Source of the DNA: Enterobacter genomosp. O
Lineage (GTDB): Bacteria > Pseudomonadota > Gammaproteobacteria > Enterobacterales > Enterobacteriaceae
DNA length: 64,000 nt
Direction: 5' to 3'
NCBI RefSeq assembly: GCF_001022965.1
Contig: NZ_LECZ01000023.1
Coordinates: 434,001-498,000, forward strand
Under the pieces are notes generated by a model. The model was given only the letters and a program-made list of their open reading frames with translations, was not told where the DNA came from and did not search any database. This document shows, piece after piece, positions 17,640-27,693 of this stretch; the first letter of the stretch is position 1, and the number at the start of each line of letters is the position of its first letter. Both the position numbers and the translations under genes were made by a program.

Positions 17640-19850
17640 ATGGCGCTTTCCAATACTGCTCAGCCAATTAACACGTCGCTGCGTAAAATCGCGGTCGTCG
17701 TAGCCACAGCGGTTGCCGGCATGTCGACTTATGCACATGCTGCCGAAACCCCGAACAAAGAAGAAACCATTACCGTTACTGCCGCGCCTGCTGCGCAGGA
17801 GAGCCCGTGGGGGCCAGCACCCACGATTGCGGCAAAACGCACCGCAACGGCGACCAAAACCGATACCCCGATTGAGAAAACCCCGCAGTCTATTTCCGTC
17901 GTCACGCGTGAAGAGATGGACATGAAGCAGCCGGGGACGGTGAAGCAAGCGCTGGCCTATACGCCGAGCGTTTTTGCGACTCGCGGTGCTTCAACAACGT
18001 ATGATGTTGTTTCTATTCGTGGTTTCACCACCTCCAGTACCGTGAATACTAACCAGTACCTGGACGGGATGAAGCTGCAGGGTGATAACTATTCTGAAGC
18101 GTCCATGGATCCGTATTTCCTTGAGCGCGTCGAACTGCTGCGCGGCCCAACGTCCGTTCTGTACGGTAAAAGCCACCCGGGCGGCGTAGTCAGTATGGTC
18201 AGCAAGCGTCCAACCACCGAGCCACTGAAAGAAATCCAGTTCAAAATGGGTACCGATAACCTGTGGCAGACCGGGTTTGATTTCAGCGATGCGATTGATG
18301 ATGACGGCGTGTGGTCATACCGCCTGACCGGTCTGGGGCGCAGCGAAAATGCGCAGCAGGAAATGGTTAAGTCATCCCGCTACGCCATTGCGCCTGCTTT
18401 CAGCTGGCGCCCTGACGATAAGACGGATTTCACCTTCCTGAGCAATTTCCAGAGCGATCCGGATGCAGGCTATTACGGCTGGCTGCCGCGGGAAGGTACC
18501 GTTGTGCCTTACTATGACGCCAACGGCAAAGCGCACAAGCTGCCGACCGATTTCAACGAAGGTGATGAAGACAACAAGATCTCCCGTCGTCAGAAGATGG
18601 TGGGCTACAGCTTCTCGCATCAGTTTGACGACACCTTTACCGTGCGTCAAAACCTGCGCTACTCCAAAATCAACACGCTTTACCGTTCCGTCTACGGTAA
18701 CGGCTATATTGCACCGGCTCAGATCAGCCGCGCGTACGTGCGCTCTGATGAGGACCTGAACTCGTTCACGGTCGATACTCAGCTGCAGTCTAAATTTGCG
18801 ACCGGTGCAGTAGATCATACCCTGTTAACGGGCGTCGATTACCTGCGCATGCGTAACGATATTGATGCCGATTACGGCAGCGCTGACCCTATCAGCATGA
18901 CGAATCCGCAGCACAACAATGCCAATATCAACGTGAACTTCCCGTATGCCGTGCTCAATCGTCAGGAGCAAACGGGCCTGTACGCGCAGGATCAGGCTGA
19001 GTGGGATAAGTGGGTACTGACCCTTGGCGGACGCTATGATTTCGCTAAAACGTCCACGCTGACGCGCTCCTCTGACACGACGGCTGAAATCAACGATCGG
19101 GCATTCACCTGGCGCGGCGGGATTAACTACCTGTTCGACAACGGCATAACGCCTTACTTTAGCTATAGCGAATCGTTCGAACCGATTTCGGGTACCACTC
19201 AGGGCGGCAAACCGTTCGATCCGGCTCGCGGCAAGCAGTATGAAGCGGGCGTGAAATACGTACCGAAAGATCTGCCAGTGGTTGTGACTGCAGCGGTATA
19301 CCAGCTGACCAAAAACAACAACCTGACGGCCGATCCGGCGAACCCGACCAGCGGCTTTAGCGTGCAGGGTGGCGAAATTCGTTCCCGCGGATTCGAACTG
19401 GAAGCAAAAGCCGCAGTTTCTGCCAACGTAAACGTGACGGCTTCCTATAGCTTTACTGATGCGGAGTACACGCACGATACCTGGTATGAAGGTCGTCGTC
19501 CGGCGGAAGTGCCGCGTAACATGGCGTCTCTGTGGGCCGATTACACCTTCCACGAGACGGCGCTGAGCGGTCTGACGGTAGGGGCGGGAACCCGTTACAT
19601 CGGTAACACCGTTTCCTACTACTCTGCCTCGTCGCCAAAAGCCTACCAGTCGTTCAACGTCGCGGGCTATGCCCTGGCGGATGCCACCGTGAAATACGAC
19701 CTGGCTCGCTTTGGGCTGCCGGGTTCGTCAGTCGGCGTCAACGTGAATAACATCTTCGACCGTGAATATGTCTCCAGCTGCTACAGCGAATACGCATGCT
19801 ACTGGGGAGCCGGACGTCAGGTTGTTGCCACCGCGACCTTCCGCTTCTAA
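17640..19850 (+). CDS. fhuA: Ferrichrome outer-membrane TonB-dependent receptor
   Basis: A 736-residue TonB-dependent receptor importing ferric hydroxamates across the outer membrane. The signal peptide ends near residue 33 (STYAHA), the TonB box is ETITV shortly after, and the plug (IEKTPQSISVVTREEM to about residue 190) precedes the 22-strand barrel ending in ATATFRF. Large parts match E. coli FhuA closely. Loop 4, however, is shorter and lacks the two cysteines of E. coli (Cys318/Cys329), while the C-terminal pair (SSCYSEYACYW) is kept. Loop 4 is the main binding site for T5, T1 and phi80, so phage and colicin M sensitivity may differ. It is first in fhuACDB behind a Fur box. Confidence 0.95.
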   Translation: MALSNTAQPINTSLRKIAVVVATAVAGMSTYAHAAETPNKEETITVTAAPAAQESPWGPAPTIAAKRTATATKTDTPIEKTPQSISVVTREEMDMKQPGTVKQALAYTPSVFATRGASTTYDVVSIRGFTTSSTVNTNQYLDGMKLQGDNYSEASMDPYFLERVELLRGPTSVLYGKSHPGGVVSMVSKRPTTEPLKEIQFKMGTDNLWQTGFDFSDAIDDDGVWSYRLTGLGRSENAQQEMVKSSRYAIAPAFSWRPDDKTDFTFLSNFQSDPDAGYYGWLPREGTVVPYYDANGKAHKLPTDFNEGDEDNKISRRQKMVGYSFSHQFDDTFTVRQNLRYSKINTLYRSVYGNGYIAPAQISRAYVRSDEDLNSFTVDTQLQSKFATGAVDHTLLTGVDYLRMRNDIDADYGSADPISMTNPQHNNANINVNFPYAVLNRQEQTGLYAQDQAEWDKWVLTLGGRYDFAKTSTLTRSSDTTAEINDRAFTWRGGINYLFDNGITPYFSYSESFEPISGTTQGGKPFDPARGKQYEAGVKYVPKDLPVVVTAAVYQLTKNNNLTADPANPTSGFSVQGGEIRSRGFELEAKAAVSANVNVTASYSFTDAEYTHDTWYEGRRPAEVPRNMASLWADYTFHETALSGLTVGAGTRYIGNTVSYYSASSPKAYQSFNVAGYALADATVKYDLARFGLPGSSVGVNVNNIFDREYVSSCYSEYACYWGAGRQVVATATFRF

Positions 19851-19859
19851 CCGCTCTTT

Positions 19860-19886
19860 GGGCACGGTTCGCCGTGCCCTTTTTAT
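19860..19886 (+). terminator. Hairpin between fhuA and fhuC
   Basis: GGGCACGG-TTCG-CCGTGCCC followed by TTTTTATTT, 10 bp after the fhuA stop. A perfect stem with a stable tetraloop, within an operon: it probably reduces fhuCDB transcripts relative to the abundant receptor. Confidence 0.88.
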
Positions 19887-19900
19887 TTAAGTTGGCTGAT

Positions 19901-20698
19901 ATGCAGGATAATCAAACGCAACCCGACACCACCTTTACGCTCAACCACCTCTCCTTTCGCGTACCCGGGCGCACGCTGCTGCATCCGCTCTCTCTGACGT
20001 TCCCGGCAGGTAAAGTGACGGGGCTGATTGGCCACAACGGCTCCGGTAAATCCACGCTGCTCAAAATGCTGGGACGCCACCAGCCGCCTTCAGAAGGCGA
20101 TATTTTGCTGGATGACCAGCCTCTGGAGAGCTGGAGCAGTAAAGCTTTTGCTCGCAAAGTCGCCTATCTGCCGCAGCAGCTGCCGCAGGCGGAAGGGATG
20201 ACGGTACGCGAGCTGGTGGCCATTGGGCGTTATCCGTGGCACGGGGCGCTGGGTCGCTTCGGCGTCGCCGACAGAGAAAAAGTGGAAGAGGCAATTGCGC
20301 TGGTGGGGCTAAAACCGCTGGCGCACCGGCTGGTGGATAGCCTGTCCGGCGGTGAACGCCAGCGCGCGTGGATTGCGATGCTGGTGGCACAGGACAGCCG
20401 CTGCCTGCTGCTCGACGAACCCACCTCTGCGCTGGATATTGCCCACCAGGTCGACGTGCTGGCGCTGGTGCATCGCTTAAGCCAGCAGCGGGGGCTGACG
20501 GTAATTGCGGTCCTGCATGATATCAACATGGCGGCGCGCTACTGTGACTACCTCGTCGCGCTGCGCGGGGGCGAGATGATTGCTCAGGGCACGCCGTCTG
20601 AGCTGATGCGCAGTGAAACGCTGGAACACATTTACGGTATTCCGATGGGTATTCTGCCTCACCCTGCCGGGGCTGCGCCGGTGAGCTTCGTATACTGA
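19901..20698 (+). CDS. fhuC: Ferric hydroxamate ABC transporter ATPase
   Basis: The 265-residue ATP-binding subunit that powers ferric hydroxamate transport across the inner membrane with FhuB. Walker A GHNGSGKST includes Lys50, the signature is DSLSGGERQR, Walker B is CLLLDEPTSALD, and the H-loop is VLHDINMA. The ATG at 19901 gives the normal length; upstream codons in frame lie inside the fhuA 3' end and terminator. The stop overlaps the fhuD start by one base. Confidence 0.97.
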   Translation: MQDNQTQPDTTFTLNHLSFRVPGRTLLHPLSLTFPAGKVTGLIGHNGSGKSTLLKMLGRHQPPSEGDILLDDQPLESWSSKAFARKVAYLPQQLPQAEGMTVRELVAIGRYPWHGALGRFGVADREKVEEAIALVGLKPLAHRLVDSLSGGERQRAWIAMLVAQDSRCLLLDEPTSALDIAHQVDVLALVHRLSQQRGLTVIAVLHDINMAARYCDYLVALRGGEMIAQGTPSELMRSETLEHIYGIPMGILPHPAGAAPVSFVY

Positions 20699-21588
20699 TG
20701 CTGGACAACATGCTTATCAGCCGCCGTCGCCTGCTGACGGCCATGGCGCTCTCACCGCTGCTGTTGAAAATGACAACGGCGCGGGCTGGTGCCGTGGATC
20801 CGCACCGTATTGTGGCCCTGGAGTGGCTTCCGGTTGAACTGATGATGGCGCTCGGCGTTACGCCCTCCGGCGTGGCGGACATTCCTAACTATAACCTCTG
20901 GGTGAACGAGCCGAAGCTGCCGGACTCGGTGATCGACGTCGGTCTGCGTACGGAGCCAAACCTCGAGCTGCTCACCCAGATGAAGCCGTCGTTCCTGTTC
21001 TGGTCCGCGGGCTACGGTCCGTCAGAAGAGGTGATGGCGCGTATTGCGCCAGGACGCGGATTCTCGTTCAGTGACGGTAAAAAACCGCTGACCGTGGCGA
21101 AAAACTCGATCAATGAGATGGCGCATTTCCTCAACCGCGAGGCGGAGGCCAAACGGCATCTCGATGAATTTGATGCCCTGATTGACGCGCTAAAGCCGCG
21201 TTTTGCTCACCGGGGCGATCGCCCTCTGCTGATGGTGACGCTGCTGGATGCCCGCCATATGCTGGTCTTTGGTAAAAATTGCCTGTTCCAGGAAGTGCTC
21301 GACAGTTTTGGCATTCGTAATGCCTGGGAAGGGGAGATGACGTTCTGGGGAAGTACCGCCGTGGGTATCGATCGTCTGGCGGCGTTTCGCGATGCAGATG
21401 TGATCTGTTTCGACCACGGGAACGAGCGTGACATGCAGGCGCTGATGGCGACGCCGCTCTGGCAGGCGATGCCGTTTGTGCGCGAGCAACGCTTCCAGCG
21501 CGCCCCGGCGGTCTGGTTCTACGGCGCGACGCTGTCGGCCATGCATTTTGCTCGCCTGCTGGATAGCGCGCTGGGAGGAAAAGCATGA
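20698..21588 (+). CDS. fhuD: Ferric hydroxamate periplasmic binding protein
   Basis: Carries ferrichrome and other hydroxamates from FhuA to FhuB in the periplasm. The 296-residue protein has a class III binding-protein fold signature (RIVALEWLPVELMMALG). The N-terminus carries an arginine cluster (SRRRLLTAMALSPLLLK) with a twin-arginine-like signal; E. coli FhuD has been reported as a Tat substrate. It starts in TGATG with fhuC and ends in ATGA with fhuB, so fhuCDB is translationally coupled. Confidence 0.97.
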   Translation: MLDNMLISRRRLLTAMALSPLLLKMTTARAGAVDPHRIVALEWLPVELMMALGVTPSGVADIPNYNLWVNEPKLPDSVIDVGLRTEPNLELLTQMKPSFLFWSAGYGPSEEVMARIAPGRGFSFSDGKKPLTVAKNSINEMAHFLNREAEAKRHLDEFDALIDALKPRFAHRGDRPLLMVTLLDARHMLVFGKNCLFQEVLDSFGIRNAWEGEMTFWGSTAVGIDRLAAFRDADVICFDHGNERDMQALMATPLWQAMPFVREQRFQRAPAVWFYGATLSAMHFARLLDSALGGKA

Positions 21589-23567
21589 GTATGCGTATCG
21601 CCCGCTTCCCGGCGCTGCTGTTGTCCATACTGTTCCTTTCCGCGCTGATATTAACCTGGTTCAACCTCTCGACGGCGCTACCGCGTGGACAGTGGGGCGC
21701 TGCCCTGGCCGCGCCGGATATCGATAATATTCAGCAGATGCTGTTTCACTACAGCCTGCTGCCGCGCCTGGCGATCTCCCTTCTAGTCGGTGCCGGTTTA
21801 GGGCTGGTGGGCGTGCTGTTCCAGCAGGTTTTACGCAATCCGCTGGCGGAACCGACCACGCTCGGCGTTGCGACCGGCGCGCAGCTTGGGATCACGGTCA
21901 TCACGCTGTGGTCGCTGCCGGGGGCGTTGGCCTCGCAGTTTGCCGCTCTCGCGGGGGCGTGCGTGGTGGGGGCGCTGGTCTTTGGCGTGGCCTGGGGCAA
22001 ACGTCTTTCCCCGGTGACGCTTATTCTGGCCGGGCTGGTGGTGAGCCTGTACTGCGGGGCGATTAACCAGCTGCTGGTGCTGTTCCACCACGATCGGCTG
22101 CAAAGCATGTTCCTGTGGAGTACCGGCACGCTCACCCAGACAGACTGGAGCGTGGTGGCGCATCTGTGGCCACAGCTGGCCGGCGGCGTCGTGCTGACGC
22201 TGCTGCTCCTGCGCCCCCTGACGCTCATGGGGCTGGATGACGGCGTGGCGCGAAACCTGGGGCTGGCGCTTTCGCTGGCTCGGCTGGCGGCGCTAACGCT
22301 GGCAATTGTACTGAGCGCCCTGCTGGTGAATGCGGTCGGTATAATCGGGTTTATCGGGCTGTTCGCGCCGCTGCTGGCGAAAATGCTCGGGGCGCGTCGT
22401 TTGCTGGCGCGTCTGCTGCTGGCCTCGCTGATTGGGGCGCTGATCCTCTGGCTTTCCGATCAGCTCATTCTCTGGCTGGCGCGGGTCTGGAGGGAGGTGT
22501 CCACCGGGTCGGTCACGGCGCTTATCGGTGCGCCGCTGCTGCTCTGGCTGCTGCCGCGCCTGCGCAGCATGAGCGCGCCGGCGATGGATGCGGGCGATAA
22601 AGTCTACGCTGAACGTCAGTCGGTGCTGTGGTTTAGCCTTGCCGGCCTGGCGGTGCTGGTTATCGCCTCGTTAACCGCACTCGCGTTTGGGCGCGATGCG
22701 GCGGGCTGGCACTGGGCGACGGGCGATTTACTCAACGAACTGCTGCAGTGGCGCTGGCCGCGTATCTTCGCCGCGCTGATCGCCGGCGTGATGCTGGCGG
22801 TGGCGGGGTGCATTATTCAACGTCTGACCGGCAACCCGATGGCGAGCCCGGAAGTGCTCGGGATCAGCTCTGGTGCCGCCTTTGGCGTGGTGCTGATGCT
22901 GTTCTTCGTGCCGGGCAATGCGTTTGGCTGGCTGATGCCTGCCGGGAGTATCGGTGCGGCAGCCACGCTGATGATTATCGTGATGGCTGCCGGTCGCGGC
23001 GGATTTTCCCCGCACCGGATGCTGCTGGCCGGGATGGCGCTCAGCACCGCATTTACGATGCTCCTGATGATGCTGCAGGCGAGCGGCGATCCGCGCATGG
23101 CGAAGATCCTGACCTGGATTTCTGGCTCAACGTACGGTGCCACCGGCAGTCAGGTTGTCTGGTCCGGGATCGTGATGATCGTGCTGCTGGCGATTGTGCC
23201 GCTGTGCCGTCGCTGGCTGACTATCCTGCCGCTCGGTGGTGAAACGGCGCGGGCGGTGGGTATGGCGCTGACGCCAGCGCGCGTGGCTCTGCTGCTGCTG
23301 GCGGCGTGCCTGACGGCTGTGGCAACCATGACTATCGGACCGCTGAGCTTTGTCGGGTTAATGGCGCCGCACATAGCCAGAATGATGGGGTTCCGCCGGA
23401 CGATGCCGCATATTGTGATGTCTGCCCTCACGGGCGGGGTCATGCTGGTTTTTGCGGACTGGTGTGGAAGAATGGTGCTGTTCCCGTATCAGATCCCGGC
23501 GGGTCTGCTGTCGACCTTCATTGGCGCGCCGTATTTTATTTATCTGTTGAGAAAGCAGAGTCGGTAA
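21585..23567 (+). CDS. fhuB: Ferric hydroxamate permease (fused double-length)
   Basis: A 660-residue inner-membrane permease of the FecCD family. Unlike most relatives it is an internal fusion of two permease units, each with about ten membrane helices: repeat one covers about residues 1-330 and repeat two about 335-660. Each unit carries the family pattern (GxxFQQVLRNPLAEPTTLGV in the first, GCIIQRLTGNPMASPEVLGI in the second), which contacts FhuC. The start overlaps the fhuD stop by four bases. Length and fusion match E. coli FhuB. Confidence 0.97.
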   Translation: MSMRIARFPALLLSILFLSALILTWFNLSTALPRGQWGAALAAPDIDNIQQMLFHYSLLPRLAISLLVGAGLGLVGVLFQQVLRNPLAEPTTLGVATGAQLGITVITLWSLPGALASQFAALAGACVVGALVFGVAWGKRLSPVTLILAGLVVSLYCGAINQLLVLFHHDRLQSMFLWSTGTLTQTDWSVVAHLWPQLAGGVVLTLLLLRPLTLMGLDDGVARNLGLALSLARLAALTLAIVLSALLVNAVGIIGFIGLFAPLLAKMLGARRLLARLLLASLIGALILWLSDQLILWLARVWREVSTGSVTALIGAPLLLWLLPRLRSMSAPAMDAGDKVYAERQSVLWFSLAGLAVLVIASLTALAFGRDAAGWHWATGDLLNELLQWRWPRIFAALIAGVMLAVAGCIIQRLTGNPMASPEVLGISSGAAFGVVLMLFFVPGNAFGWLMPAGSIGAAATLMIIVMAAGRGGFSPHRMLLAGMALSTAFTMLLMMLQASGDPRMAKILTWISGSTYGATGSQVVWSGIVMIVLLAIVPLCRRWLTILPLGGETARAVGMALTPARVALLLLAACLTAVATMTIGPLSFVGLMAPHIARMMGFRRTMPHIVMSALTGGVMLVFADWCGRMVLFPYQIPAGLLSTFIGAPYFIYLLRKQSR

Positions 23568-23578
23568 TAAAAGTAAAT

Positions 23579-23602
23579 GGCAATCCTTAGATTGCCGTTT
23601 TA
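23579..23602 (+). terminator. Terminator after fhuB
   Basis: GGCAATC-CTTA-GATTGCC then GTTTTA, 12 bp after the fhuB stop. It ends the fhu operon before the convergent hemL. Confidence 0.8.
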
Positions 23603-23608
23603 GGGTTT

Positions 23609-23657
23609 GCTCCCTCTCCCCATGGGAGAGGGTTGGGGTGAGGGCATTAAGCCGCAC
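23609..23657 (+). repeat. GC-rich palindromic intergenic repeat, copy 2
   Basis: TCCCTCTCCC-cat-GGGAGAGGG, then TTGGGGTGAGGGCATTAAGCCGCAC, read on the plus strand; slightly diverged from the other copies. It sits between the convergent genes fhuB and hemL and ends 3 bp before the hemL stop codon. Confidence 0.85.
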
Positions 23658-23660
23658 ATC

Positions 23661-24941
23661 TTACAGCTTCGCAAACACTTTACGCGCCGCGTCGATGGTG
23701 TTATTGATATCTTCTTCGCTGTGCGCCACGGACATGAAGCCCGCTTCGAACGCTGACGGCGCCAGGTAAACGCCTTCTTCCAGCATCAGGTGGAAGAAGC
23801 GCTTGAAGCGTTCAACGTCGCACTTCACCACGTCCTGATAGCAGGTCACGGTTTTCGCATCGGTGAAGAAAATCCCGAACATCCCGCCCACGTGGTTAAC
23901 GACCAGCGGAATACCGGCTTCCTCTGCCGCTTCAAGCAGTCCGTTTGACAGCTGCGTCGTCAGGTCGGTCAGGGTTTCATGAATGCCCGGCTGAGCCACT
24001 TCGGTCAGGCAGGCGAAGCCCGCCGCCATCGCGATTGGGTTACCGGATAGCGTGCCCGCCTGGTAAACCGGTCCGGTTGGCGCCAGGGCTTCCATCACGT
24101 CCTTACGGCCACCGAATGCCCCGACCGGCATGCCGCCACCGATGATTTTGCCGAGGCAGGTCAGGTCCGGCTCAACGCCATAATAAGACTGGGCACCCGC
24201 CAATGCCACGCGGAAACCGGTCATCACTTCGTCGATGATCAGCAGGGCGCCGAATTCGTCGCACAGGGCACGCAGGCCCGGCAGGAAATCAGGCTGCGGT
24301 GGAATGCAGTTCATGTTACCCGCAACAGGCTCAACGATGATGCAGGCAATCTCCTGCGGATACTGCTCGAACGCCGCGCGAACGGTAGCCAGATCGTTGT
24401 AGGTACAGGTCAGGGTGTGCTTGGCGAAATCTGTCGGTACGCCAGGGGAGTTTGGCTGGCCGAGCGTCAGCGCGCCGGAGCCCGCTTTCACCAGCAGGCA
24501 GTCCGCGTGACCGTGGTAGCAGCCTTCAAACTTGACGATTTTGTCGCGGCCGGTGAAGCCACGCGCCAGGCGGATAGCGCTCATGGTGGCTTCGGTACCG
24601 GAGTTCACCATACGCACCATGTCCATGGTCGGCACCAGTTCGGTAACCAGCTCCGCCATTTTCACTTCCATTTCCGTCGGCGCGCCGAAGCTCAGGCCGC
24701 GCTGGGCGGCTTCAATCACCGCGTTACGGATGGCCGGGTGGTTGTGGCCCAGCACCATCGGGCCCCAGGAGCCGACATAATCGATATAGGCTTTGCCATC
24801 GACATCATACAGATACGCGCCGTCAGCACGTTCGATAAACAGCGGCGTGCCGCCCACGCCGGTAAAGGCGCGCACAGGTGAGTTCACGCCACCCGGAATA
24901 AGCTCGCGGGCTGCACTGTAGAGGTTTTCAGACTTGCTCAT
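23661..24941 (-). CDS. hemL: Glutamate-1-semialdehyde 2,1-aminomutase
   Basis: Converts glutamate-1-semialdehyde to 5-aminolevulinate, the second step of the C5 route to haem. The 426-residue class III aminotransferase has [14 protein letters not shown], the aspartate motif [12 protein letters not shown] and the PLP lysine in [10 protein letters not shown], all intact. The ATG at 24941 gives [22 protein letters not shown]; an upstream in-frame codon would add 12 unsupported residues. It is divergent from clcA, with 177 bp between the starts that must hold both promoters. Confidence 0.98.
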   Translation of the reverse strand: MSKSENLYSAARELIPGGVNSPVRAFTGVGGTPLFIERADGAYLYDVDGKAYIDYVGSWGPMVLGHNHPAIRNAVIEAAQRGLSFGAPTEMEVKMAELVTELVPTMDMVRMVNSGTEATMSAIRLARGFTGRDKIVKFEGCYHGHADCLLVKAGSGALTLGQPNSPGVPTDFAKHTLTCTYNDLATVRAAFEQYPQEIACIIVEPVAGNMNCIPPQPDFLPGLRALCDEFGALLIIDEVMTGFRVALAGAQSYYGVEPDLTCLGKIIGGGMPVGAFGGRKDVMEALAPTGPVYQAGTLSGNPIAMAAGFACLTEVAQPGIHETLTDLTTQLSNGLLEAAEEAGIPLVVNHVGGMFGIFFTDAKTVTCYQDVVKCDVERFKRFFHLMLEEGVYLAPSAFEAGFMSVAHSEEDINNTIDAARKVFAKL

Positions 24942-25118
24942 GGCGTCGTTCCTGGTTCGTATAAAATGATTAAGCACACTATTCTAAGTGATTCGCGGAA
25001 GGTTATGAAATTTTTGCCCCATTAATGCATAAACAATTGTTAAGGATTTTTCACGGGACGGGGCCACAGTCTCTGGTAAAATCCTCACGGCTTTTTGTAT
25101 GACGATTAAGAGCAGGAC

Positions 25119-26519
25119 ATGAAATCAGATTCTCCGTCTTTTGAAGAACAACAGTTTACGCGCGCCCAGCGTCGAATCAGTATTCGGCGGCTGCTCAATC
25201 GCGATAAAACGCCGCTGGCGATCCTGCTGGCCGCTGCCGTGGTGGGTATTCTCGCCGGTCTGGTTGGCGTGGCGTTTGAAAGAGCGGTTAATGCCGTACT
25301 CAACTGGCGAGTGGGAACCGTAGCCGGTTTCGCCGACAGCAGATGGCTGGTCTGGACAGGGGCATTCGGGCTGTCTGCGCTGCTTGCCATGGTGGGTTAT
25401 TTTCTGGTGCGTAAATTCGCTCCGGAGGCGGGCGGATCGGGCATTCCGGAAATTGAGGGCGCGCTGGAGGAGCTGCGTCCGGTGCGCTGGTGGCGAGTGA
25501 TGCCGGTTAAATTTATCGGCGGCATGGGAACCCTCGGTGCGGGGATGGTGCTGGGGCGAGAGGGGCCAACCGTGCAACTGGGCGGGAACGTCGGGCGCAT
25601 GGTGGGCGATCTGTTTCGGATGCGCAGCGCCGAAGCGCGCCATACGCTGCTGGCCACCGGTGCGGCGGCAGGGCTGTCGGCGGCGTTTAACGCGCCGCTG
25701 GCGGGAATTTTGTTTATCATCGAAGAGATGCGCGCGCAGTTTCGGTACAACCTGATCTCCATAAAAGCGGTGTTTACCGGCGTGATTATGTCGAGCATCG
25801 TCTTTCGCATCTTTAATGGCGAAGGCGCGGTCATTGAGGTGGGAAAGCTGACCAACGCGCCGGTCAATACCCTGTGGCTTTACCTGATCCTCGGCATGAT
25901 ATTTGGCGTGGTGGGGCCGCTCTTTAACTCTTTTATCTTACGTGCTCAGGATATGTTCCAGCGTCTTCACGGCGGGAATACGACCAAATGGGTGCTGATT
26001 GGTGGCCTGCTGGGCGGGGTGTGCGGCGTACTCGGATTTATCGAACCGAATGCCGCAGGCGGCGGGTTCGGCCTGATTCCCATTGCGGCGGCGGGGAATT
26101 TCAGCGTGGGGCTGCTGCTGTTTATGTTTATTTCGCGGGTCATCACGACGGTGCTGTGCTTCTCCTCCGGTGCGCCTGGGGGAATATTCGCCCCCATGCT
26201 GGCGCTGGGAACGCTGTTGGGCACCGCGTTTGGTATGGCGGCGCAGGCGGGTTTCCCCGCTTATCACCTTGAGGCCGGGACCTTTGCGGTCGCCGGAATG
26301 GGGGCGCTGCTGGCCGCGTCCCTGCGCGCGCCGTTGACCGGTATCGTGCTGGTGCTGGAGATGACGGATAATTACCAGCTCATTTTGCCAATGATCATTA
26401 CCTGTCTCGGCGCGACACTATTAGCCCAATTCCTGGGTGGAAAGCCGCTATACTCCACCATCCTTGCACGTACTCTGGCAAAACAAGAGGCTGAACGGGC
26501 CGCAGCGCAGAATACTTGA
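25119..26519 (+). CDS. clcA: H+/Cl- exchange transporter
   Basis: An inner-membrane CLC antiporter exchanging two chloride ions for one proton, which supports extreme acid resistance. At 466 residues it keeps E. coli numbering: selectivity motif GSGIP with Ser107, gate Glu148 in GREGP, and the internal proton glutamate in [20 protein letters not shown] is also present. About 18 helices in two inverted halves are expected. It is divergent from hemL and 85 bp upstream of erpA. Confidence 0.97.
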   Translation: MKSDSPSFEEQQFTRAQRRISIRRLLNRDKTPLAILLAAAVVGILAGLVGVAFERAVNAVLNWRVGTVAGFADSRWLVWTGAFGLSALLAMVGYFLVRKFAPEAGGSGIPEIEGALEELRPVRWWRVMPVKFIGGMGTLGAGMVLGREGPTVQLGGNVGRMVGDLFRMRSAEARHTLLATGAAAGLSAAFNAPLAGILFIIEEMRAQFRYNLISIKAVFTGVIMSSIVFRIFNGEGAVIEVGKLTNAPVNTLWLYLILGMIFGVVGPLFNSFILRAQDMFQRLHGGNTTKWVLIGGLLGGVCGVLGFIEPNAAGGGFGLIPIAAAGNFSVGLLLFMFISRVITTVLCFSSGAPGGIFAPMLALGTLLGTAFGMAAQAGFPAYHLEAGTFAVAGMGALLAASLRAPLTGIVLVLEMTDNYQLILPMIITCLGATLLAQFLGGKPLYSTILARTLAKQEAERAAAQNT

Positions 26520-26554
26520 ATGAATTACCAGGGTATTAGATAATGACACAAAGA

Positions 26555-26575
26555 ATTGGGTGAATTTTACCCAAT
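26555..26575 (+). other. Palindrome between clcA and erpA
   Basis: ATTGGGT and ACCCAAT form a 7-bp stem with a 7-base loop (GAATTTT), 30 bp before the erpA ATG. No T tract follows. It could be a weak clcA terminator or an operator for erpA; IscR controls erpA in E. coli, but I cannot match this palindrome to the IscR consensus. Confidence 0.4.
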
Positions 26576-26604
26576 CGCAGTAGCAGTATTCATGGGAGCA
26601 TATG

Positions 26605-26949
26605 ATGAGTGATGATGTAGCGTTGCCGCTGGAATTTACCGAAGCAGCAGCCAACAAAGTGAAAACCCTGATTGCAGACGAAGACAATCCGGATCTGAAA
26701 CTGCGCGTCTATATTACCGGCGGCGGCTGCAGCGGCTTCCAGTATGGTTTTACCTTTGACGATCAGGTTAACGATGGTGATATGACTATCGAGAAACAGG
26801 GCGTCGCCCTGGTGGTTGACCCGATGAGCCTGCAATATCTGGTGGGCGGCTCGGTGGATTACACCGAAGGTCTGGAAGGATCGCGCTTTGTGGTGACCAA
26901 CCCGAACGCAACAAGCACCTGCGGGTGTGGTTCTTCGTTCAGCATCTAA
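26605..26949 (+). CDS. erpA: Iron-sulfur cluster insertion protein ErpA
   Basis: An A-type Fe-S carrier that delivers clusters to targets including the isoprenoid enzymes IspG and IspH. The 114-residue protein has the three cluster cysteines in GGGCSGF and the C-terminal [10 protein letters not shown]. Two ATG codons are adjacent; GGGAG at 26594-26598 suits the second one, giving the E. coli length. It is convergent with the TRIC-family gene, separated by a repeat and a bidirectional terminator. Confidence 0.97.
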   Translation: MSDDVALPLEFTEAAANKVKTLIADEDNPDLKLRVYITGGGCSGFQYGFTFDDQVNDGDMTIEKQGVALVVDPMSLQYLVGGSVDYTEGLEGSRFVVTNPNATSTCGCGSSFSI

Positions 26950-26957
26950 GAGGGTTC

Positions 26958-27006
26958 GGGCTGATGCCCTCACCCCGGCCCTCTCCCACAGGGAGAGGGA
27001 GAAAAG
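26958..27006 (-). repeat. GC-rich palindromic intergenic repeat, copy 3
   Basis: TCCCTCTCCC-tgt-GGGAGAGGG then CCGGGGTGAGGGCATCAG on the minus strand, nearly identical to copy 1 and in the same orientation. It begins 9 bp after the erpA stop. Confidence 0.85.
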
Positions 27007-27010
27007 ACTA

Positions 27011-27038
27011 AAAACGGTAACCTGGCGGTTACCGTTTT
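27011..27038. terminator. Bidirectional terminator between erpA and yadS
   Basis: A perfect 12-bp stem, AAAACGGTAACC-TGGC-GGTTACCGTTTT, with A/T runs on both sides. It serves the convergent erpA (plus) and the TRIC-family gene (minus), whose stop is 5 bp away. Confidence 0.9.
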
Positions 27039-27042
27039 GCGT

Positions 27043-27666
27043 TTACCTTCCGTTATCGTCCAGCGCAAACGTCGGCAGCTTCAGGTGCCAGCGTATCGCC
27101 GCTAAACGAATCACCAGCGTCACGAGCATCCCCAGCATCGCTGCATTTTCCAGCGGGAACGCGAAGGTGTAGTACGCGGTCGCGTGAACAATCCCGCCAA
27201 CAATACAGGCCGTTGCGTAAATTTCAGTGCGCAGGATCATCGGCACTTCACGCGCCAGAATGTCGCGTATTATCCCACCGCCCACGCCGGTTAATACGCC
27301 CATGCAGATCGCCACCATCGGACCGGTACCCGCATTAAACGCCTTGTTTACGCCAATACCGACGAACACGGCCAGACCCACGGCGTCCAGCACCGGCAAT
27401 ATCCATTTGGGTAATCTGCGCGGCTGGCGAACCAGCACAATGGTTAACAGGCAGGTGACCATCGCGACCACCAGATCGGTCGGGTCTTTCACCCAAAACA
27501 CCGGGCCATTGGCCAGCGCCATATCGCGGATAGTCCCGCCGCCAACGGCGGTTACCACGCCAAGCACCAGCACGCCAAACGGATCCATGCGTAGTTTTCC
27601 GGCGAGCAGGACGCCGGAGATAGCAAAAACGGCTGTGCCAAGAATATCCAGCCAATAAACGAGCAT
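27043..27666 (-). CDS. yadS: TRIC-family (UPF0126) membrane protein
   Basis: A 207-residue inner-membrane protein with about seven hydrophobic segments and an internal duplication: VTAVGGGTIRDMAL near residue 45 and LTGVGGGIIRDILA near residue 130. Bacterial members of this family include trimeric intracellular cation channels, so K+ conductance is possible; the role in enterobacteria is not established. It follows btuF by 27 bp on the same strand and may be co-transcribed with mtn-btuF. Confidence 0.93.
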   Translation of the reverse strand: MLVYWLDILGTAVFAISGVLLAGKLRMDPFGVLVLGVVTAVGGGTIRDMALANGPVFWVKDPTDLVVAMVTCLLTIVLVRQPRRLPKWILPVLDAVGLAVFVGIGVNKAFNAGTGPMVAICMGVLTGVGGGIIRDILAREVPMILRTEIYATACIVGGIVHATAYYTFAFPLENAAMLGMLVTLVIRLAAIRWHLKLPTFALDDNGR

Positions 27667-27693
27667 CGTTAAATCCTCGAAAAGGGTCTTATG

